A DNA stretch of 64,000 nucleotides from JADYZU01 sp964540965 (GCA_964540965.1 CAZIOT010000007.1:124001-188000); one strand, 5' to 3'. Positions 26,072 to 35,123 are shown, numbered from the stretch's first letter. Made by a program: numbers and translations. The notes: generated by a model from the sequence alone, not told the origin.

Positions 26072-26809
26072 ATGGGGCGTCTCGCCGGCAAGCGTATCGT
26101 GGTGACGGCAGCGGGGCAGGGCATCGGCCGTGCCTCGGCCGTGATGATGGCGGCCGAAGGGGCCGAGGTCCTGGCCACCGACATCAACGAGGGCGCCCTT
26201 GCCGATCTGGCGGCGCAGGGCATCGCCACGCGCCTTCTGAACGTGCGCGATCCGGCCAGCATCGCCGCCACCGTCGCGGCGGCCGGCCGGGTCGATGTGC
26301 TGTTCAACTGTGCGGGTTTCGTCGCCAACGGCACCATCCTTGACTGCAGCGAAGAGGATTGGGCGTTTTCGGTCGACCTGAACCTCACCGCGATGTTCCG
26401 CATGTGCAAGGCGTTCCTGCCGGGAATGCTCGCGCAGGGCGGCGGCGGGATCATCAACATGGCTTCGGTTGCCTCGAGCGTGATCGCCGCGCCGAACCGG
26501 TTCGTCTATGGCGCGACCAAGGCCGGCGTCGTCGGCCTGACCAAATCCATCGCCGCCGATTTCGTGACCAAGGGCATCCGCTGCAATGCCATTGCGCCGG
26601 GCACCGTCGACAGCCCCTCGCTGCACGACCGCTGGCGCGCCACCGGCGATTTCGAAGCGGCCAAGGCCGCCTTCGCCGCCCGCCAGCCCATCGGCCGCAT
26701 CGCCCGCCCCGAAGAGATCGCGGCGCTGGTCACCTATCTGGCCTCGGACGAATCGTCCTACACCACCGGGCAGGTGCATGTGATCGACGGGGGCTGGGCC
26801 AATGTCTGA
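26072..26809 (+). CDS. SDR family oxidoreductase, BDH2/2-keto-3-deoxy-L-fuconate dehydrogenase-like
   Basis: A 245-residue classical short-chain dehydrogenase. It shows the nucleotide loop TAAGQGIG (12-19), ATDINEG with the acidic residue favouring NAD, NCAGF (79-83), the serine region SVASS (132-136), Tyr146 and Lys150 in YGATK, and the C-terminal IDGGW. It closely resembles the DHRS6/BDH2 group, which contains 3-hydroxybutyrate and 2-keto-3-deoxy-L-fuconate dehydrogenases. The neighbouring amidohydrolase favours a sugar-acid role (inference). ATG at 26072 follows AGGGAGAG. Confidence 0.87.
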   Translation: MGRLAGKRIVVTAAGQGIGRASAVMMAAEGAEVLATDINEGALADLAAQGIATRLLNVRDPASIAATVAAAGRVDVLFNCAGFVANGTILDCSEEDWAFSVDLNLTAMFRMCKAFLPGMLAQGGGGIINMASVASSVIAAPNRFVYGATKAGVVGLTKSIAADFVTKGIRCNAIAPGTVDSPSLHDRWRATGDFEAAKAAFAARQPIGRIARPEEIAALVTYLASDESSYTTGQVHVIDGGWANV

Positions 26810-27647
26810 GGGCCTTGGCCTGATCGACTGCCACCTCCACCTGATCGACCGCAGCAAGGCGTGCTACGGCTGGATCGACGGCGCGCCGCTGTTGCAGGGC
26901 AAGGATTTCCTGCTGGACGAGGCCGAGGCCGGCTATGGCGGTGATGTGGCCGGGTCAATCTTCATGGAGGTCGATGTCGACGAGGGCTCGATCCGCGACG
27001 AGGCGCGCTGGATCGGCGGGCTGGTGCGCGAGGGGCGGCTTCTGGGCCAGATCGCCGCCTGCCGGCCCGAAACCGATACGGGCTTTGCCGAATGGCTGGA
27101 AGAGGCGCCCGAACATGGCATTGTCGGCCTGCGCCGCATCCTGCATGTGGTGCCGGACGATCACAGCGAAAGCGAGACCTTCCGCGCCAATATCCGCCGC
27201 ATCGGCCGCGCCGGGCTGAGTTTCGACATGAACTTTCTTGGCCGCACGCTGGACAGGGCCGAAGCCCTGGCCCGCGCCTGCCCGGACATGCCGCTGATCC
27301 TTGACCATTGCGGCACGCCCGACATCGCGGCCGGCCAGTGGGAGCCCTGGGCGAGCGGCATCACCCGGCTGGCGGCGCTGCCGCATGTCAGTGTGAAGCT
27401 GTCAGGCATCACCGCCTATGTCGGCGCCGGTCAGGATCATGCAACGGCGATCGCGCCCTACGTCGATCATGTCCTTGACGCCTTCGGCACGGGTCGCGTG
27501 GTCTGGGGCAGCGACTGGCCGGTGGTGAATTTCGGCGCCGGCCTGCCGGGCTGGATGGCGATCACGCGCTCGATCTTTGCCCGCTTTTCGGCCGATGAGG
27601 CCGCAGATGTGGCGCACAGGAACGCCCGGCGGATCTATCGGCTGTAG
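26802..27647 (+). CDS. Amidohydrolase family 2 (L-fuconolactonase-like) hydrolase
   Basis: A 281-residue TIM-barrel hydrolase related to lactonases of the COG3618 type. It has DCHLHLID at 9-16, the mid-chain LILDHCGTPD, HVSVKLSGI and VVWGSDWPVVN near 230, supplying the metal or catalytic histidines and aspartate. It overlaps the SDR gene by eight bases. Together they fit the lactone-hydrolysis and dehydrogenase steps of non-phosphorylative L-fucose or similar sugar-acid breakdown, but no dehydratase or transporter is next to them. Confidence 0.82.
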   Translation: MSEGLGLIDCHLHLIDRSKACYGWIDGAPLLQGKDFLLDEAEAGYGGDVAGSIFMEVDVDEGSIRDEARWIGGLVREGRLLGQIAACRPETDTGFAEWLEEAPEHGIVGLRRILHVVPDDHSESETFRANIRRIGRAGLSFDMNFLGRTLDRAEALARACPDMPLILDHCGTPDIAAGQWEPWASGITRLAALPHVSVKLSGITAYVGAGQDHATAIAPYVDHVLDAFGTGRVVWGSDWPVVNFGAGLPGWMAITRSIFARFSADEAADVAHRNARRIYRL

Positions 27648-27698
27648 GGTGGGCAACCGCCCACCGCCGCGCCCGGTGGGCGATTGCCCACCCTACAG
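27642..27698. terminator. Long bidirectional hairpin (dispersed GGTGGGC repeat, copy 2)
   Basis: Outer 15-bp perfect arms (27642-27656 with 27684-27698, reading CTGTAGGGTGGGCAA and its complement) enclose an inner 8-bp stem (27658-27665 with 27675-27682). It overlaps both convergent stop codons, of the amidohydrolase and azlD. Confidence 0.85.
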
Positions 27699-28007
27699 CG
27701 CGAATACCGCGCCATAGGCGACCGCCCCGGCAAGGGTCGCCGCGACCACCGATTGCCGCGGCAGGAATGCCAGCACCACCGCGACGACTCCGGCGACAAG
27801 GGGCGCCATCTGCTTTGGTTCCGGCCAGAACTCGGGCAGGATCGAGGCGACGAACAGGGTGGCAATGGCCGCCGGGCCGGTGGCGGCAAGAAAGCGCGAC
27901 AGGATGCCGCCCGGATGCGGTTCCGACCGCAACAGCAGGATCGGCAGCACGCGGAACGCCCAGGTGGCGCTGCCGGCGATCAGGACGATGACAAGAAAAT
28001 CGCTCAT
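27693..28007 (-). CDS. azlD: AzlD family branched-chain amino acid export subunit
   Basis: A 104-residue membrane protein with three to four helices (about 3-20, 40-58, 64-82, 86-103); WAFRVLPILLL is the family hallmark. It partners AzlC in export of branched-chain amino acids or analogues. The ATG at 28007 overlaps the azlC stop by four bases. The stop lies inside the long hairpin. Confidence 0.9.
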   Translation of the reverse strand: MSDFLVIVLIAGSATWAFRVLPILLLRSEPHPGGILSRFLAATGPAAIATLFVASILPEFWPEPKQMAPLVAGVVAVVLAFLPRQSVVAATLAGAVAYGAVFAL

Positions 28008-28681
28008 CGCCGCAGCACCCCGGCCAGCGCCCCGGCGATCATCCCGGCCAGAATGCCGGTGGTGGCCGAAACGGCAAGCGTGAACCCCACCGTCGCCAGC
28101 GCTGCCACCGCGATCACCGGCACCTGCTTCCGGGTCATGATCGACAGGAGCAGGGCCAGAAACAGCGCCGTCAGCATGAAACCAAGGCCGGCCTCGACCG
28201 CCGGCCAGGCTGCCAGCGCGCCGCCTCCGGCCCAGCCGCCCGCCGCGGTTCCGGCGATCCACGCGCCATAGGCCCCGGCGGCCAGCCCCATCATCCACGG
28301 CTCGGTAAAGGACTGCCCGCGGCGCAGCGCGCCAAGCGCCTGCCCGAACACCTCGTCCGTCAGGCCCCAGCCCCAGAGCGCGGCAAAGCGGCGCGGCGGC
28401 TGCCCGGCCTCTTTCATCAGCGCCGGGCCATACAGCAGATGCCGGATGTTCATCGCCACCAGCGTTGCCGCCGCCACCAGCGCCGGCGCCCCCGAGGCGA
28501 CCAGCGCCAGCGCAAGGAACTGCGCCGCGCCGGCATAGATCAGCACCGACAGCATCACCGCCTGCACCGGGCTTAGCCCGATCTGCGTCGCGGCCACGCC
28601 AAAGGAAAAGGCGATGGGGAAATAGCCGAGCATGATCGGCAAGGCGGCGGCAAGACCGCGGAGGAAGGTGGGACGGGGCAT
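28004..28681 (-). CDS. azlC: AzlC family branched-chain amino acid permease
   Basis: A 225-residue membrane protein of the AzlC/YgaZ family. Visible features are the N-terminal PIMLGYFPIAFSFGVAA, LSVLIYAGAAQFLALAL and NIRHLLYGPAL, with about seven or eight helices. It lies only five bases after the MDR gene, which itself adjoins gcvP, so it looks like part of the glycine-riboswitch operon. The substrate is expected to be valine, leucine or isoleucine, but the operon context leaves open another amino acid. Confidence 0.92.
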   Translation of the reverse strand: MPRPTFLRGLAAALPIMLGYFPIAFSFGVAATQIGLSPVQAVMLSVLIYAGAAQFLALALVASGAPALVAAATLVAMNIRHLLYGPALMKEAGQPPRRFAALWGWGLTDEVFGQALGALRRGQSFTEPWMMGLAAGAYGAWIAGTAAGGWAGGGALAAWPAVEAGLGFMLTALFLALLLSIMTRKQVPVIAVAALATVGFTLAVSATTGILAGMIAGALAGVLRR

Positions 28682-28686
28682 GGGTA

Positions 28687-29688
28687 TCAGGCGGCCTTGA
28701 CCACGACCTTGCCGCGGGCGCGACCGCTGGCCAGATAGTCCATCGCCGCCGCGGCCTGATCGAACGGCACTACCCGGTCGGTGACCGGCCGCAAGGCACC
28801 CTGTTCGAAAAGCCGGGCAAGTTCGGTCAGTTGGGCGCCGTCCGCCCGCATGAACAGGAAGCGGTAGCGCAGCCCCATCCGCCGCACCTTGCGCCGCAAG
28901 CGGCTGCTGATCAGGCGAATGGCCAGACGGAACACCGCATTCCGCCCGTGGTCGCGGGCGAATTCCAGATCGGGTGTGCCGTTGATCGAGACGAGCAGCC
29001 CGCCCGGTTTCAGGATCGACAGCCCCCGGTCCAGCGTCCCGGCGCCCTGCGAATGCAGCATCATGTCGTAACCGCGCAGCACTGTGGAGAAATCCTGTGT
29101 GGTATAGTCGATGATCTCGTCCGCGCCGAGCGCGCGCACCAGTTCGGCGTTGCGGGCCCTGCAGGTCGTGGCGACATGCAGACCAAGGTGTTTTGCAAGC
29201 TGGATGGCGATTGTGCCGACACCGCCCGATCCCGCCTCGATCATCACCTTCTGGCCGGGTTTCATCTGGCCGAGTTCGACCAGCGCCTGCCAGGCGGTCA
29301 GGGCCACCAAAGGCAGACCGGCGGCATCCTCGGCCGGGATATTGGCCGGGCGGGCCGCCAGCAGGCGGTGGTCGATGGCAATCCGTTCGGTCAGGGTTCC
29401 GGGCCGGGTCGTAGCGGCACAGGCGATGACCGCATCGCCCGGCCGCCAGGGCCCGGCCTCTGCGCCGGTGCGCAGCACGATGCCGGCCAGATCAAAGCCT
29501 GCGATCAGCGGCAGCTTGTAGGGCAGCACCGCCTTGAGCTCACCGCCCCGGACCTTGAGGTCGAGCTGGTTCAGACCTGCGGCCTCGATCGCGACCAGGA
29601 CCTCGCCGGGACCGGGTTCCGGTTCGGCGGCATCGCCCAGAGTAAGCGGCCGGGCCTTGCCATACCGCGCGATGAACCATGCCTTCAT
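28687..29688 (-). CDS. NADP-dependent MDR family (quinone oxidoreductase-like) oxidoreductase
   Basis: A 333-residue medium-chain dehydrogenase/reductase without the catalytic zinc ligands. It has the N-terminal GroES-like domain (LNQLDLKVRGG, LIAGFDLAGIV) and a Rossmann domain with EAGSGGVGTIAIQLAKHLG around 150-170. The basic stretch about residues 258-272 (RLISSRLRRKVRRMG) is a family-specific insert. Substrate unknown. GAGGAAG, its ribosome site, overlaps the gcvP stop ten bases upstream, so it is translated from the gcv message. Confidence 0.88.
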   Translation of the reverse strand: MKAWFIARYGKARPLTLGDAAEPEPGPGEVLVAIEAAGLNQLDLKVRGGELKAVLPYKLPLIAGFDLAGIVLRTGAEAGPWRPGDAVIACAATTRPGTLTERIAIDHRLLAARPANIPAEDAAGLPLVALTAWQALVELGQMKPGQKVMIEAGSGGVGTIAIQLAKHLGLHVATTCRARNAELVRALGADEIIDYTTQDFSTVLRGYDMMLHSQGAGTLDRGLSILKPGGLLVSINGTPDLEFARDHGRNAVFRLAIRLISSRLRRKVRRMGLRYRFLFMRADGAQLTELARLFEQGALRPVTDRVVPFDQAAAAMDYLASGRARGKVVVKAA

Positions 29689-29698
29689 GCAAACTTCC

Positions 29699-32569
29699 TC
29701 ACTCTGCCGCCTGCATGTAGCTTTCCACCGGAGGGCAGGTGCAGATCAGGTTGCGGTCGCCGAACACGTTGTCGACGCGGCCGACCGGCGGCCAGTATTT
29801 GTCGACGCGGAACGCCCCGGGCGGGAAGCAGCCCTGTTCGCGGGAATAGGCGCGGCTCCAGTCGGCGACCAGATCCTCGACCGTGTGGGGGGCGTGGCGC
29901 AGGGGCGAGTCCTCGGCCGAAATCTCGCCCTGTTCCACGGCGCGAATCTCGGCGCGGATGGCAAGGAAGGCGGTGATCAGGCGGTCGATCTCGGCCTTGG
30001 TCTCGGATTCCGTCGGTTCCACCATCAGCGTGCCGGCCACCGGCCAGCTCATCGTGGGAGCATGGAATCCATTGTCGATCAGGCGCTTGGCGATGTCGTC
30101 GACCGTCACCCCGGCCTCGGCAAAGGGCCGCGTGTCCAGGATGCATTCATGCGCCACCCGGCCGCGGTTGCCCATGAACAGCACCGGGTAATCGCCCTTG
30201 AGCCGGCTGGCGATGTAATTGGCGTTGAGGATTGCAACCCGCGTCGCCTGCGTCAGCCCGGCACCGCCCATCATCAGGCAATAGGCCCAGGAAATCAGCA
30301 GGATCGAGGCCGAACCATAGGGCGCCGCCGACACCGGCCCTTCATAGCCCTGGTCTTGCCGGCCTGCGCCCGCCGGGTCGCCGGTTTCGGGATGGCCCGG
30401 CAGGAACGGCGCCAGATGCGCCTTGACCCCGATCGGCCCCATGCCCGGCCCGCCGCCGCCATGCGGAATGGCAAAGGTCTTGTGCAGGTTCAGGTGGCTG
30501 ACATCCGAGCCGATCTCGCCCGGTTTCACCAGCCCGACCAGCGCATTCATGTTGGCGCCGTCAAGATAGACCTGCCCGCCGTGGTCATGGGTGATGCGGC
30601 AGATGTCCTTCACCGTCTCCTCGAACACGCCATGTGTCGAGGGATAGGTGATCATGCAGGCGGCCAGCCGGTTGCCGGCCTGCGCCGCCTTGTCGGCGAA
30701 ATCCTCGAGGTCGACATCGCCGTTCGGCGCCGCCTTGACCACCACCACCTCCATCCCCGCCATCTGCGCCGAGGCCGGGTTGGTGCCATGGGCGCTGACC
30801 GGGATCAGGCAGACCCTGCGGTCGTGATCGCCCCGCGCCCGGTGATAGGCGAGAATGGTGAGAAGCCCGGCATATTCGCCCTGCGCCCCGGAATTTGGCT
30901 GCATCGAGAAGGCGTCGTAACCCGTGATCTCGCACAGCTTTTCCGTCAGGTCGCCGATGGCCTCGGCATAGCCTCCCGCCTGATCGCGCGGCGCGAAGGG
31001 GTGGAGCGAGGAGAACTCGGGCCAGGTGATCGCCATCATCTCGGCCGCGGCGTTCAGCTTCATCGTGCAGGATCCAAGCGGGATCATCGCGCGGTCAAGC
31101 GCAAGGTCGCGGTCCGACAGCCGGCGCATATAGCGCATCATCTCGGATTCCGCCCGGTTCATCTGGAACACCGGATGGGTCAGATAATCGCTGGTGCGCA
31201 GCAGATCCTCGGGGAAACCCAAGGTGCCGCGGTGCGGCGGCATGCCGTCGATGCCGAAGGCGCGCAGGATGCGCACCAGCACCGCCTCGCTTGTCGTCTC
31301 GTCCAGCGAGATGCCGATGCGGTCGGTGCCGATCTTGCGGAAGTTCAGCCCCTCGGCCCGCGCCGCGGCAAGGATGCCGGACTGGCCGACGCCGACCTCG
31401 ACCGTGATCGTGTCGAAGAACGCCTTGGGGCTGACCCTGGCCCCGGCGGCCTTGAGCGCGCGGGCCAGCCGCTGGGTCAGGAAATGCACCCGTTCGGCGA
31501 TGGCGCGCAGGCCCCTCGGCCCGTGGAACACCGCATACATGCTGGCCATGACCGCCAGCAGCGCCTGCGCCGTGCAGACGTTCGAGGTGGCCTTTTCCCG
31601 GCGGATATGCTGTTCGCGGGTTTGCAGCGACAGGCGGTAGGCGCGGTTGCCGCGGGAATCGACGCTGACGCCGACGATGCGGCCGGGCATCTGGCGCTTG
31701 AGGTCGTCACGTACCGCCATGAAGGCGGCATGCGGTCCGCCATAGCCCATCGGCACGCCAAAGCGTTGCGACGACCCGATGGCAATATCGGCGCCCATGG
31801 CGCCGGGTTCCTTCAGCATGGTCAGGGCCAGAAGATCGGTCGCCACCACGGCAATCGCCTTGGCGCCATGCAGGGCGGCGATGTCGGCGGTCAGGTCGCG
31901 GACATGGCCGAACGTGCCGGGATACTGGAAGATCGCCCCGAAAACCTTTGACGGATCAAGGTTTTCCGGATCGTCGGCGATGATGTCGATCCCAAGGGGC
32001 AGGGCGCGGGTGCGGATCACCGCCAGCGTCTGCGGATGGCAGTTGCGGTCGACGAAGAACGCGGTGGCCTTGGACTTTGCCACCCTCTGCGCCATTGCCA
32101 TCGCCTCGGCCGCGGCCGTCGCCTCGTCCAGCAGGCTGGCGTTGGCCACGTCCAGCCCGGTCAGGTCGCAGACCATGGTCTGGTAGTTCAGCAGTGCCTC
32201 GAGCCGCCCTTGCGCGATTTCCGGCTGATAGGGGGTATAGGCGGTGTACCAGGCCGGATTTTCCAGGATGTTGCGCTGGATCGCCGGCGGCGTGACGGTG
32301 CCGTAATAGCCCTGGCCGATCAGCGAGGTCATCACCCGATTCTTCTTCGCCACCTCCTGCATCCGCGCCAGCAATTCATGCTCGGCCAGCGGCAGCCAGG
32401 ACAGCGGGCGCGATTGCCGGATCGAGGCCGGGATCGTCTCGGCGATCAGCTGGTCGAGCGTGGCGGTGCCGACGGCGGCCAGCATCTCCTCCATCTCGGC
32501 CGGCGAGGGGCCGATATGGCGGCGGTTGGCAAAGTCATAGGGGTTGTAGTCAGTGGGGATGAAGGTCAT
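29699..32569 (-). CDS. gcvP: Glycine dehydrogenase (aminomethyl-transferring), P-protein
   Basis: PLP enzyme that decarboxylates glycine and loads the aminomethyl group onto GcvH. The 956-residue protein is the fused homodimer type: an N-terminal half (GYYGTVTPPAIQRNI, YTPYQPEIAQGR) and a C-terminal half with the PLP lysine Lys697 in LHKTFAIPHGGGGPG. It follows gcvH after 100 bases that contain small inverted repeats but no gene. Confidence 0.97.
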   Translation of the reverse strand: MTFIPTDYNPYDFANRRHIGPSPAEMEEMLAAVGTATLDQLIAETIPASIRQSRPLSWLPLAEHELLARMQEVAKKNRVMTSLIGQGYYGTVTPPAIQRNILENPAWYTAYTPYQPEIAQGRLEALLNYQTMVCDLTGLDVANASLLDEATAAAEAMAMAQRVAKSKATAFFVDRNCHPQTLAVIRTRALPLGIDIIADDPENLDPSKVFGAIFQYPGTFGHVRDLTADIAALHGAKAIAVVATDLLALTMLKEPGAMGADIAIGSSQRFGVPMGYGGPHAAFMAVRDDLKRQMPGRIVGVSVDSRGNRAYRLSLQTREQHIRREKATSNVCTAQALLAVMASMYAVFHGPRGLRAIAERVHFLTQRLARALKAAGARVSPKAFFDTITVEVGVGQSGILAAARAEGLNFRKIGTDRIGISLDETTSEAVLVRILRAFGIDGMPPHRGTLGFPEDLLRTSDYLTHPVFQMNRAESEMMRYMRRLSDRDLALDRAMIPLGSCTMKLNAAAEMMAITWPEFSSLHPFAPRDQAGGYAEAIGDLTEKLCEITGYDAFSMQPNSGAQGEYAGLLTILAYHRARGDHDRRVCLIPVSAHGTNPASAQMAGMEVVVVKAAPNGDVDLEDFADKAAQAGNRLAACMITYPSTHGVFEETVKDICRITHDHGGQVYLDGANMNALVGLVKPGEIGSDVSHLNLHKTFAIPHGGGGPGMGPIGVKAHLAPFLPGHPETGDPAGAGRQDQGYEGPVSAAPYGSASILLISWAYCLMMGGAGLTQATRVAILNANYIASRLKGDYPVLFMGNRGRVAHECILDTRPFAEAGVTVDDIAKRLIDNGFHAPTMSWPVAGTLMVEPTESETKAEIDRLITAFLAIRAEIRAVEQGEISAEDSPLRHAPHTVEDLVADWSRAYSREQGCFPPGAFRVDKYWPPVGRVDNVFGDRNLICTCPPVESYMQAAE

Positions 32570-32669
32570 TCCGAACCTCTGGGACAGGGGGCCAAACCCC
32601 TTGAAGGGTCTGGCAAAGGGCCTGGAAGCCCTTCGCGCGCGCCTTGGGTGCTTGCTTGCGCCCGGCCGA

Positions 32670-33029
32670 TCAGCCGATCAGCGCCTCATAGGCGGCCTGA
32701 TCCATGAAGCCGTCCAGCACCGACAGGTCGGCGACCTTCAGCTTGAAGAACCACGCCGCGCCCAGCGGATCCTCGTTCACCAGCGCCGGCGTGTCGGCCA
32801 GTGCTGTATTGACCTCGACCACCTCGCCATCGACCGGGGCGAGGATGTCGGACGCCGCCTTGACGCTTTCGATGACGCAGACCTCATCGCCGCGCGACAC
32901 CACCGTTCCCGGCTCGGGCAGGTCGACAAAGACCACATCGCCCAGTTGCGTCGCCGCATGGCCGGTGATGCCGACGGTGACCAGATCGCCGTCGACCCGC
33001 AGCCATTCGTGTTCCTCGGTGAATTTCAT
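32670..33029 (-). CDS. gcvH: Glycine cleavage system H protein
   Basis: Lipoyl carrier of the glycine cleavage complex. The 119-residue protein begins MKFTEEHEWLRVDGD and has the lipoylation lysine Lys57 in ESVKAASDI. Length is normal. It lies nine bases after gcvT. Confidence 0.97.
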   Translation of the reverse strand: MKFTEEHEWLRVDGDLVTVGITGHAATQLGDVVFVDLPEPGTVVSRGDEVCVIESVKAASDILAPVDGEVVEVNTALADTPALVNEDPLGAAWFFKLKVADLSVLDGFMDQAAYEALIG

Positions 33030-33038
33030 GCCTTTGCC

Positions 33039-34160
33039 TCAGCGTTTGAAGGTGGGTTGGATGAAGGGCAGGGGTGCCACCGCGACAGGCAGGCGCTTGC
33101 CGCGCACCTCGCCGGTCAGGGCGGTGCCCGGTGCAGAAAGGGCGGCGGGGACATAGCCCATCGCCACCGGCGCGCCCAGCGACGGGCCAAAGCCGCCCGA
33201 GGTGACGATGCCGACAGCGGTGTCGCCGTCGAAGATCACCGTGCCCTCGCGCATCGGCGCCCGCCCCTCGGGGCGCAGGCCGACGCGGCGGCGGTCCGGG
33301 CCCTCGGCCAGCTCGCGCAGGATGCGGTCCGCGCCGGGGAATCCGCCGGCACGCTCGCCCCCGGCGCGGCGCGCCTTCTGGATCGCCCAGCCCAGCCCGG
33401 CCTCGACCGGCGATGTGGTGGCGTCGATGTCATGGCCATAAAGGCAAAGCCCCGCCTCGAGCCGCAGCGAATCGCGGGCGCCAAGGCCGGCGGGGCGCAC
33501 ATCGGGATTGTCGAGCAGGGCGCGGGCAAAGGCCTCGGCCTCGTCCGCGGGCAGCGAAATCTCGAACCCGTCCTCGCCGGTATAGCCCGAGCGGCTGATC
33601 CAGATCGGCCCGAAGGCCGACTCGAAGGTGACCGAATCCATGAACCGCAGCGAGGGCGCCAGCGGCAGGTGGTGGGCCAGCGCCGCCTCGGCCAGGGGCC
33701 CCTGCAAGGCCAGGAGGGCACGGTCGGTCACCTGCTGCACCTCGGCCACCGCGCCAAGCCGGTCCTGCATCAGGGCAATGTCCTGCGCCTTGCAAGCGGC
33801 ATTGACGACGACGAACAGGTGGTCGCCGCGGTTGGCGAACATCAGGTCGTCCAGGATGCCGCCGCTGTCATCGGTGAACAGGCCATAGCGCTGCCGGTCG
33901 ATGGCAAGCCCGGCGACATCGACCGGCATCATCGTTTCGAACGCGGCCGTCAGCGCAGCCATCGTGCCGCGCGGCCGCAACAGGACCTGACCCATGTGGC
34001 TGACGTCGAACAGGCCGGCGGCGGCGCGGGTATGCAGGTGCTCGGCCATGACGCCGGCGGGATATTGCACCGGCATCGAATAGCCGGCGAAGGGCACCAT
34101 GCGGGCGCCCAGTTCAAGATGCAGGTCGTTCAGACCCAGGTGCAGCAGGTCGTCGGCCAA
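33039..34160 (-). CDS. gcvT: Aminomethyltransferase (glycine cleavage T protein)
   Basis: Transfers the methylene group from GcvH to tetrahydrofolate, releasing ammonia. The 373-residue protein has GARMVPFAGYSMPVQY near 18-33, FDVSHMGQ near 52-59 and the C-terminal barrel with GRRVGLRPEGRAPMREG-like sequence. It is the first gene of the operon, about 70 bases after the glycine riboswitch. An upstream frame extension crosses the riboswitch and is not used. Confidence 0.96.
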   Translation of the reverse strand: MADDLLHLGLNDLHLELGARMVPFAGYSMPVQYPAGVMAEHLHTRAAAGLFDVSHMGQVLLRPRGTMAALTAAFETMMPVDVAGLAIDRQRYGLFTDDSGGILDDLMFANRGDHLFVVVNAACKAQDIALMQDRLGAVAEVQQVTDRALLALQGPLAEAALAHHLPLAPSLRFMDSVTFESAFGPIWISRSGYTGEDGFEISLPADEAEAFARALLDNPDVRPAGLGARDSLRLEAGLCLYGHDIDATTSPVEAGLGWAIQKARRAGGERAGGFPGADRILRELAEGPDRRRVGLRPEGRAPMREGTVIFDGDTAVGIVTSGGFGPSLGAPVAMGYVPAALSAPGTALTGEVRGKRLPVAVAPLPFIQPTFKR

Positions 34161-34229
34161 AGGCGCCCCCCGTTCAGGCCCAGCCGGAACGGCATGGGCA
34201 TCCCCGGACGGAAAACCCCGCCCCGGATG

Positions 34230-34395
34230 CCCCCTCTGTCCCTACCCCTGACGGGGCGCCTGAGATCGTTATCCCTTCGGCGGGCGCGGCTGCGCCACTC
34301 TCCAGAGTCCGTTGCCAGGACGGTCCCTTGTGCCTGAGAGTTTACCGGGGCGGTTGCTCCTTCGGCACCGGCTGCACGCCGGATTCTCCCGATCC
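34230..34395 (-). promoter_or_regulatory. Tandem glycine riboswitch upstream of gcvT
   Basis: Read on the minus strand, two aptamers follow each other. The first (about 34395-34325) has GGGAGA, GCCGAAGGAGCAA and AAACTCTCAGGCA; the second (about 34308-34230) has CTCTGGAGAG, GCCGAAGGGATAAC, TCTCAGGC and GACAGAGGGG. These are the conserved bulges of the gcvT element, including the linker GGACCG. Glycine binding usually raises expression of gcv genes. Boundaries are approximate. Confidence 0.93.
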
Positions 34396-34513
34396 TGACG
34401 GGCAAGGGGTAGCCCGGCGCAGCCTCGCTTGGCAAGGGGGATTGCCGGGCCTTGATCGGCCGCCCCTGCAGACGCACATTCGGGGAAAGGAGACGGGCGA
34501 AAGGATTGGGGCG

Positions 34514-34786
34514 ATGGCAGGCGGCTGGGCGCAGGACGGCGCGGTGAACGAACAGATCGAGGCGTCGATCAGCGACGAGCTTGCCCGGATGAAATCCGCC
34601 CGCGCGGTGCCGTCGGGCGCGTCGCTCGCCGAATGTGCCGAATGCGGCGAGGACATCCCCGAGGCACGGCGGCTGGCCATTCCCGGCGTGAAGCTGTGCA
34701 TCGACTGCCAGAAAGCCCGCGACACCCGCCCGGTCGCCCGCGGCGGCATCAACCGGCGCGGATCGAAGGACAGCCAGCTGAAGTAG
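34514..34786 (+). CDS. DksA/TraR family C4 zinc-finger protein
   Basis: A 90-residue protein resembling the short TraR/YbiI group rather than full-length DksA. The C-terminal half has the zinc finger CAECGEDIPEARR ... LCIDCQ (about 41-66); the N-terminal helix (NEQIEASISDELARMK) is too short to span the RNA polymerase secondary channel as DksA does. It might still contact RNA polymerase. It diverges from the riboswitch; a purine-rich AAAGGA lies upstream of the ATG. Confidence 0.85.
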   Translation: MAGGWAQDGAVNEQIEASISDELARMKSARAVPSGASLAECAECGEDIPEARRLAIPGVKLCIDCQKARDTRPVARGGINRRGSKDSQLK

Positions 34787-35123
34787 GGTCGGGCGGTCGG
34801 GGGGATTCGGCGGCCATTTGGTTCAACTCACGAAACTGCCGAATACCCGCAAGACCCGGGATTTGTTCGCTTGGTTTGTCCGGGTGTTGCGACCCGGCGG
34901 TGCGCAGTCCCTGCAACGGGCGGCAAGGGCGCGACCTCCGCCACGGCAAGACGGGAGATCCCGCGACCGATGCGACGGCACCCTTCAGGGGCTGTCGTCT
35001 GGCGCGGACCGATACGCAGGCAGGGAAGTGAAGATGGCCCCCGGCGGAACTCCCTCAGCCAGAACCGGCACCGCCCGCCGGGGCACTTTCCTTGTGCTGC
35101 GTTGCATGTGTCCTGCCACGGCC
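34787..35123. other. 337-base gap with no recognised gene
   Basis: Short frames exist on both strands, but none has a convincing start, ribosome site or family pattern. A short inverted match of CCGGG/CCCGG type is present near 34855-34910. It lies downstream of the DksA-like gene and of the convergent dnaE2 stop, so it may hold decayed sequence or 3' ends of both messages. Confidence 0.5.

Noticed and set aside
29534..31951. 805-codon open frame antisense to gcvP
   Set aside because: It lies opposite a strongly conserved gene and reads as low-complexity basic sequence; it is a by-product of high GC3.
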